Shown here: one piece after another, positions 61,301 to 64,000 of the stretch | How the letters are laid out: every line of letters starts with the position of its first letter | How positions within the stretch are numbered: position 1 is the stretch's first letter | From: Eriocheir sinensis | Taxonomy: Eukaryota > Arthropoda > Malacostraca > Decapoda > Varunidae | Assembly: GCF_024679095.1 (NCBI RefSeq) | Contig: NC_066567.1 | Span: forward strand, 9,578,117 to 9,642,116 | Direction of reading: 5' to 3' | Length of the DNA: 64,000 bases | The notes under the pieces: generated by a model | What the model was told of the DNA's origin: nothing | What the model saw: the letters and a program-made list of their open reading frames with translations, nothing else | Database searches by the model: none | Program-made: the position numbers and the translations under genes

Positions 61301-64000
61301 TCTCTCCTGCTGCCTCCTCCACTTTCTCTCCTGTCTCCTCCACTGCCACAGCTACTTTTCCCTCCACCACCTCTGCCACCTTTTCTGCAGCCTCCTCAAC
61401 CACTGTCTCCACCTTCTCCTCCACCTCTCCCACCTCAGTGGCCTTGCTGGCAGGCTGATCCTCCTTGGCACTCTCTGGGGCATCCTTGAAGAGGTTCACC
61501 AGCTTGTCAAAGAGTCCCTCCTTCTCCTGGGGCACTGCAGGGCTGGGGAGTGCCACAGGGGGGGTGTCCACTTCTGTTTGGGGTTCCTGTGGTGGGACAT
61601 CCGCCTGTGTCTCCACCACCTCTTCCAACACCTTCTTCTCCTCGCTCTCCATCACCTCCGCGGCTGCCTCCTCCACCTTCTCCACCTCTGCTGCAGGCAC
61701 TTCAGAGAATGCCTCAGCCACCTCCTCCACTCTTTCAGGCACTCTCTCCACCACCTCCAGGGCCTTCTCCACCTTCTCTCCCATCTCCTCCACCTTTTCT
61801 GCAGCCTCCTCCACCAATGTCTCCACCTTCTCCACCACCTCTCCCACCTCAGTGGCCTTGCTGGCACCCTCTTCCTCCTTGGCATCCTTGTCTGCTTTGG
61901 CAAAGAGGCTCACCAGTTTGTCAAAGAGTCCCTCCTTCTCCTGGGGCACTGCAGGGCTGGGGGGTGCCACAGGGGGGGTGTCCACTTCTGTTTGGGGTTC
62001 CTGTGGTGGAACATCCGCCTGTGTCTCCACCACCTCTTCCAACACCTTCTCCTTGCTCTCCATCACCTCCGCTGCTGCCTCCTCCACCTTCTCCACCTCT
62101 ACTGCTGGCACTGCAGGGAATGCTTCAGCCACCTCCTCCACTCCTTCAGGCACTCTCTCCACCACCTCCAGGGCCTTCTCCACTTTCTCTCCTGCCTCCT
62201 CCACCACCTCTGCCACCTTTTCTGTAGCCTCCTCCACCACTGTTTCCACCTTCTCCACCTCTACCGCCTCAGTGGCCTTGCTGGCACTCTGTTCCTCCTT
62301 GGCATCCCTGTCTGGTTTGGTGAAGAGGGTCACCAGCTTGTCAAAGAGTCCCTCCTTCTCCTGGGGCACTGCAGGGCTGGGGGGTGCCACAGGGGGGGTC
62401 TCCACTTCTGTTTGGGTTTCCTGTGGTGGAACATCAGCCTGTGCCTCCACCACCTCCTCCACCAACTCCTTCCTCTTTTCTGCACTCTCCACCACCTCTG
62501 CTGCCACCTCCACCACCTCCTTCTTCTCGCTCTCCACCACCTCCACCTCCTTCCTCACCTCCTCTGTCAGCCCTTCCACTTCCTTGGCTGCCTCTGTGAC
62601 ACTCTCCACCACTGCTGCTGTTTCCTCCTCCACCTTCTCCACCTCTGCTGCAGGCACTGCAGGGAATGCCTCTGCCACCTCCTCCACTGCTCCACTCACT
62701 CTCTCCACCACATCCAGGGGCTCCTCCACCACCTGCACAACCCCCTCCTCCACCACCACTGCCACCTTCTCTGCAGTCTCCTCCACCTTCTCCACCACTG
62801 CCGCTGTTTCCTCCTCCACCTTCTCCACCTCTGCTGCCGGCACTACAGGGAATGCCTCTGCCACCTCCTCCACTGCTCCACTCACTCTCTCCACCACATC
62901 CAGGGCCTCCTCCACCACCTGCACAACCCCCTCCTCCACCACCACTGCCACCTTCTCTGCAGTCTCCTCCACCTTCTCCACCACCTCCTCCACCTCAGCA
63001 ACCTTCTCTCCAACAGCGACCACTCCCTCCTCCACCACCTCCAGCACCTTCTCTTCCACCACTGCCTCCACCTTCTCCACAACCTCCTTGGCCCCTTCCT
63101 CCACCTCCTCTTCCACCTTCTCCATCACCTCCACAGCTCCTTCCTTCACAGCCTCCACCACCTTCTCCACTACACTGGCCCCCTCACTCTCCTTAAGCTG
63201 TGCCTCCACCTCCACTTGCTTGGCAGTTTCAGGCTCTCCACTTGGCTCAGTCTTGGCAACACTGGCACTCTCTTCCACCTCAGTGCCAGGCTGTTCCTCC
63301 CTGGCACTCTTGTCTGGCTTGAAGAGGTTCACCAGCTTGTCAAAGAGTCCCTCCTTCTCCTGGGGCACTGCAGGGCTGGGGAGTGCCACAGGGGGGGTGT
63401 CCACTTCTGTTTGGGTTTCATGTGGTGGAACATCCGCCTGTGTCTCCACCACGGCACTGGACTCTTGTTTTTCTTGTTCTTCCTTTACCTCAAGTGCCTC
63501 CACCACCTCCTCCACCACCTCCTTCCTCTTCTCTGCACTCTCCACTATCTCCGTTGCTGCCTCCTCCACTTTCTCCGCCTCCTTCCTCACCTCCTCCGTC
63601 AGCCCCTCCACCTCCTTGGCTGCCTCCGTGATGCTCTCCACCACTGCCTCTGCTCCTTCCACCGCCTCCTCCACCTTCTCCACCTCCGCTGCAGGCACGG
63701 CAGGGTAGACTTCCGCTGCCTTCTCCACTGCTTCCGTCACCCTCTCCACCACCTCCAGGGCCTCCTCCACCTCTCCCACCTCCTCCACCTCCTTCACAAC
63801 CTCCTCCGCTACACCTGCCCCCTCCTCCACCTCTCTGGCTGCCTCCTCCACCACCACAGCCACCTTTCCCTCCTCCACCTCTGCCACCTTCTCCACAGCT
63901 TCCCCCACCACTGCCTCCACCTTCTCCACCACCTCCTTGGCCACCTCCTCTCCCAGCAGAGGCGTCAGCACCTCCACCGCAGCTGTCTCCACCTTCTCCT
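58374..64000 (-). CDS. Giant Val/Glu/Lys/Ala-rich repeat protein with LFDKL modules (5' partial)
   Basis: One uninterrupted frame of at least 1,874 codons, open to the right edge and ending with TAA at 58374-58376. I do not recognise the family. Eight modules carry G/N-L-F-x-x-L-x-x-L-F (LFDKLV(S/N/T)LF in most), with DNA at 63321, 62322, 61902, 61488, 61011, 60099, 59550 and 58989. Six are preceded by QADVPP(Q/H)E, TEV(D/E)TPPVA and PSPAVPQE(K/R)E; the last two are degenerate. Between them lie long V/E/K/A tracts such as VEKVEEAA and VVEEAVEVV, which should be disordered or weakly helical. The C-terminal 500 residues become Pro/Thr/Ala-rich. A 3,219-bp higher-order duplication relates 63,992 to 60,773. 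No signal peptide or membrane segment is visible in this part. A donor at 58,403 could splice to 55,931-56,053. Confidence 0.8.
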   Translation of the reverse strand, partial: EKVETAAVEVLTPLLGEEVAKEVVEKVEAVVGEAVEKVAEVEEGKVAVVVEEAAREVEEGAGVAEEVVKEVEEVGEVEEALEVVERVTEAVEKAAEVYPAVPAAEVEKVEEAVEGAEAVVESITEAAKEVEGLTEEVRKEAEKVEEAATEIVESAEKRKEVVEEVVEALEVKEEQEKQESSAVVETQADVPPHETQTEVDTPPVALPSPAVPQEKEGLFDKLVNLFKPDKSAREEQPGTEVEESASVAKTEPSGEPETAKQVEVEAQLKESEGASVVEKVVEAVKEGAVEVMEKVEEEVEEGAKEVVEKVEAVVEEKVLEVVEEGVVAVGEKVAEVEEVVEKVEETAEKVAVVVEEGVVQVVEEALDVVERVSGAVEEVAEAFPVVPAAEVEKVEEETAAVVEKVEETAEKVAVVVEEGVVQVVEEPLDVVERVSGAVEEVAEAFPAVPAAEVEKVEEETAAVVESVTEAAKEVEGLTEEVRKEVEVVESEKKEVVEVAAEVVESAEKRKELVEEVVEAQADVPPQETQTEVETPPVAPPSPAVPQEKEGLFDKLVTLFTKPDRDAKEEQSASKATEAVEVEKVETVVEEATEKVAEVVEEAGEKVEKALEVVERVPEGVEEVAEAFPAVPAVEVEKVEEAAAEVMESKEKVLEEVVETQADVPPQEPQTEVDTPPVAPPSPAVPQEKEGLFDKLVSLFAKADKDAKEEEGASKATEVGEVVEKVETLVEEAAEKVEEMGEKVEKALEVVERVPERVEEVAEAFSEVPAAEVEKVEEAAAEVMESEEKKVLEEVVETQADVPPQEPQTEVDTPPVALPSPAVPQEKEGLFDKLVNLFKDAPESAKEDQPASKATEVGEVEEKVETVVEEAAEKVAEVVEGKVAVAVEETGEKVEEAAGEKVEEALEVVEETVPGAVEEAVEASPAVPAAEVEKVEEEAAEVVESEKSEVVEEVVEAQADVPPQESKTEVDTPPVAPPSPAVPQEREGLFDKLVSLFKPDKDAIESAKTETSGEPESAKQVEEGEGVSLVEEVVEAVKEGAVEVIEKVVEVEGKVLEKVEEGVIAVGEKVAQVEEKVETAAVEVLTPVLGEEGAKEVVEKVEAVVGEAVEKVAEMVEGKVAVVVEEVAREVDEGVAIVEEVVKEVEEVGEKVEEALEVVERVTEAVEKAAEVYPAVPAAEVEKVEEAVERAEAVVESITEAAKEVEGLTEEVRKEAEKVEKAAAEIVESAEKRQELVEEVVEALEAKEEQEKQESSAVVETQADVPPQETQTEVDTPPVAPPSPAVPQEKEGLFDKLVSLFKPDRDAVESAKNQAEKEPQSEVLESGKTEQITETPDTSIPSTSVTLDTQDTEAPVSEVETKTEPPEPVTEPVGEPEPDVTQKAEIETTGKSETPEKSEPETTEKLVGEVKETERQEAVEEKEQAVEEEAGWVMVEEEKQEKVEEAADEKLQSVSEEKDSRAVGQKEEVPEKSGGLFGQLVRLFTKKEEQPVSSDVVVPQESVPAGGVPLPGAGEGKGLSTGTLVGEAEALPAALAKAEDAVNVPDVSVVAEDTALDVPQVTEDTTQVPEALPIPEDAAQISSLPTVPDAPQVPTDTAESPGAPLVPGEEAPAAAPDTVEAVSGELPGLAQTQEGVVASTEPAGEPAPPPPSPPPPAVEKKNLFDKLASLFQKEEQQQEAQRHEAAAEEVKEATEGSEAPAAVPESPQEATAPTGSDVPETAVVATAGEEEQEAAPGAAAVTQPPQPLPSSPQVQSPVGGVSGQQPAGEGTGEAVAAADTQAAPGTQPLTPPEAAEPLIAEAERSGTAKDTPEPGPGGAPSEGSQPDITSQDNTLIVRASPNTSGVEARPEEQRPAGVALRPAWLRVKSEPVAVC

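Noticed and set aside
61465..63708. 747-codon Ser/Thr-rich frame on the plus strand (and other plus frames at 58.5-63.7 kb)
   Set aside because: It is the antisense shadow of the LFDKL repeat gene. Its STT/TSS composition follows from the complement of Val/Glu codons, and the minus frame alone is continuous to the edge with meaningful modules.

Overview
The window looks like nuclear DNA of an arthropod, most likely a decapod crustacean. Genes are interrupted by introns with GT-AG junctions. Non-coding DNA is saturated with (CT)n, (AC)n, ATT and ACA microsatellites and dozens of tandem arrays. Short TTAGG runs occur, and the protein sequences are animal-like. The decapod call is inference from this repeat style; no species marker was seen.

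Layout. 1-15,340: no convincing gene, only microsatellites, tandem arrays (about 97-140 bp units) and two non-autonomous transposons whose insertion sites can be read against empty copies in the same arrays. 15,381-29,102 (-): a complete 11-exon RSPRY1 gene (532 codons: B30.2/SPRY plus C-terminal C3HC4 RING). Its introns hold a 5'-truncated LINE, a broken leucyl-tRNA synthetase fragment, MITEs and many arrays. 29,103-36,600: likely RSPRY1 5' flank, GA-rich DNA, arrays, a GC-rich patch and a tRNA-derived SINE. 36,612-40,603 (-) and 44,451-48,444 (-): two tandem three-exon genes of the MIF/D-dopachrome tautomerase family, separated by a 1.45 kb fold-back element. 51,293-53,198 (+): MTHFS (5-formyltetrahydrofolate cyclo-ligase) with two tandem alternative first coding exons. 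55,931-64,000 (-): the 3' part of a very large Val/Glu/Lys/Ala-rich repeat protein with eight GLFDKL-type modules, open at the right edge. A downstream in-phase exon at 55,931-56,053 probably encodes an alternative C-terminus.

The genes do not form an operon-like unit. RSPRY1 is a predicted E3 ubiquitin ligase, the two tautomerase paralogs are a local duplication, and MTHFS belongs to one-carbon metabolism. The most interesting points are: the duplicated, length-matched first exons of MTHFS; the modular LFDKL protein with a 3.2 kb internal higher-order repeat; a piggyBac-like MITE family with TTAA duplications confirmed by empty sites and stepwise growth of a 35-bp internal unit; and recurrent tandem duplication of exon ends with their splice donors inside RSPRY1. 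Exon coordinates were derived by hand from reading frames, splice dinucleotides and remembered family sequences; no database search was run.
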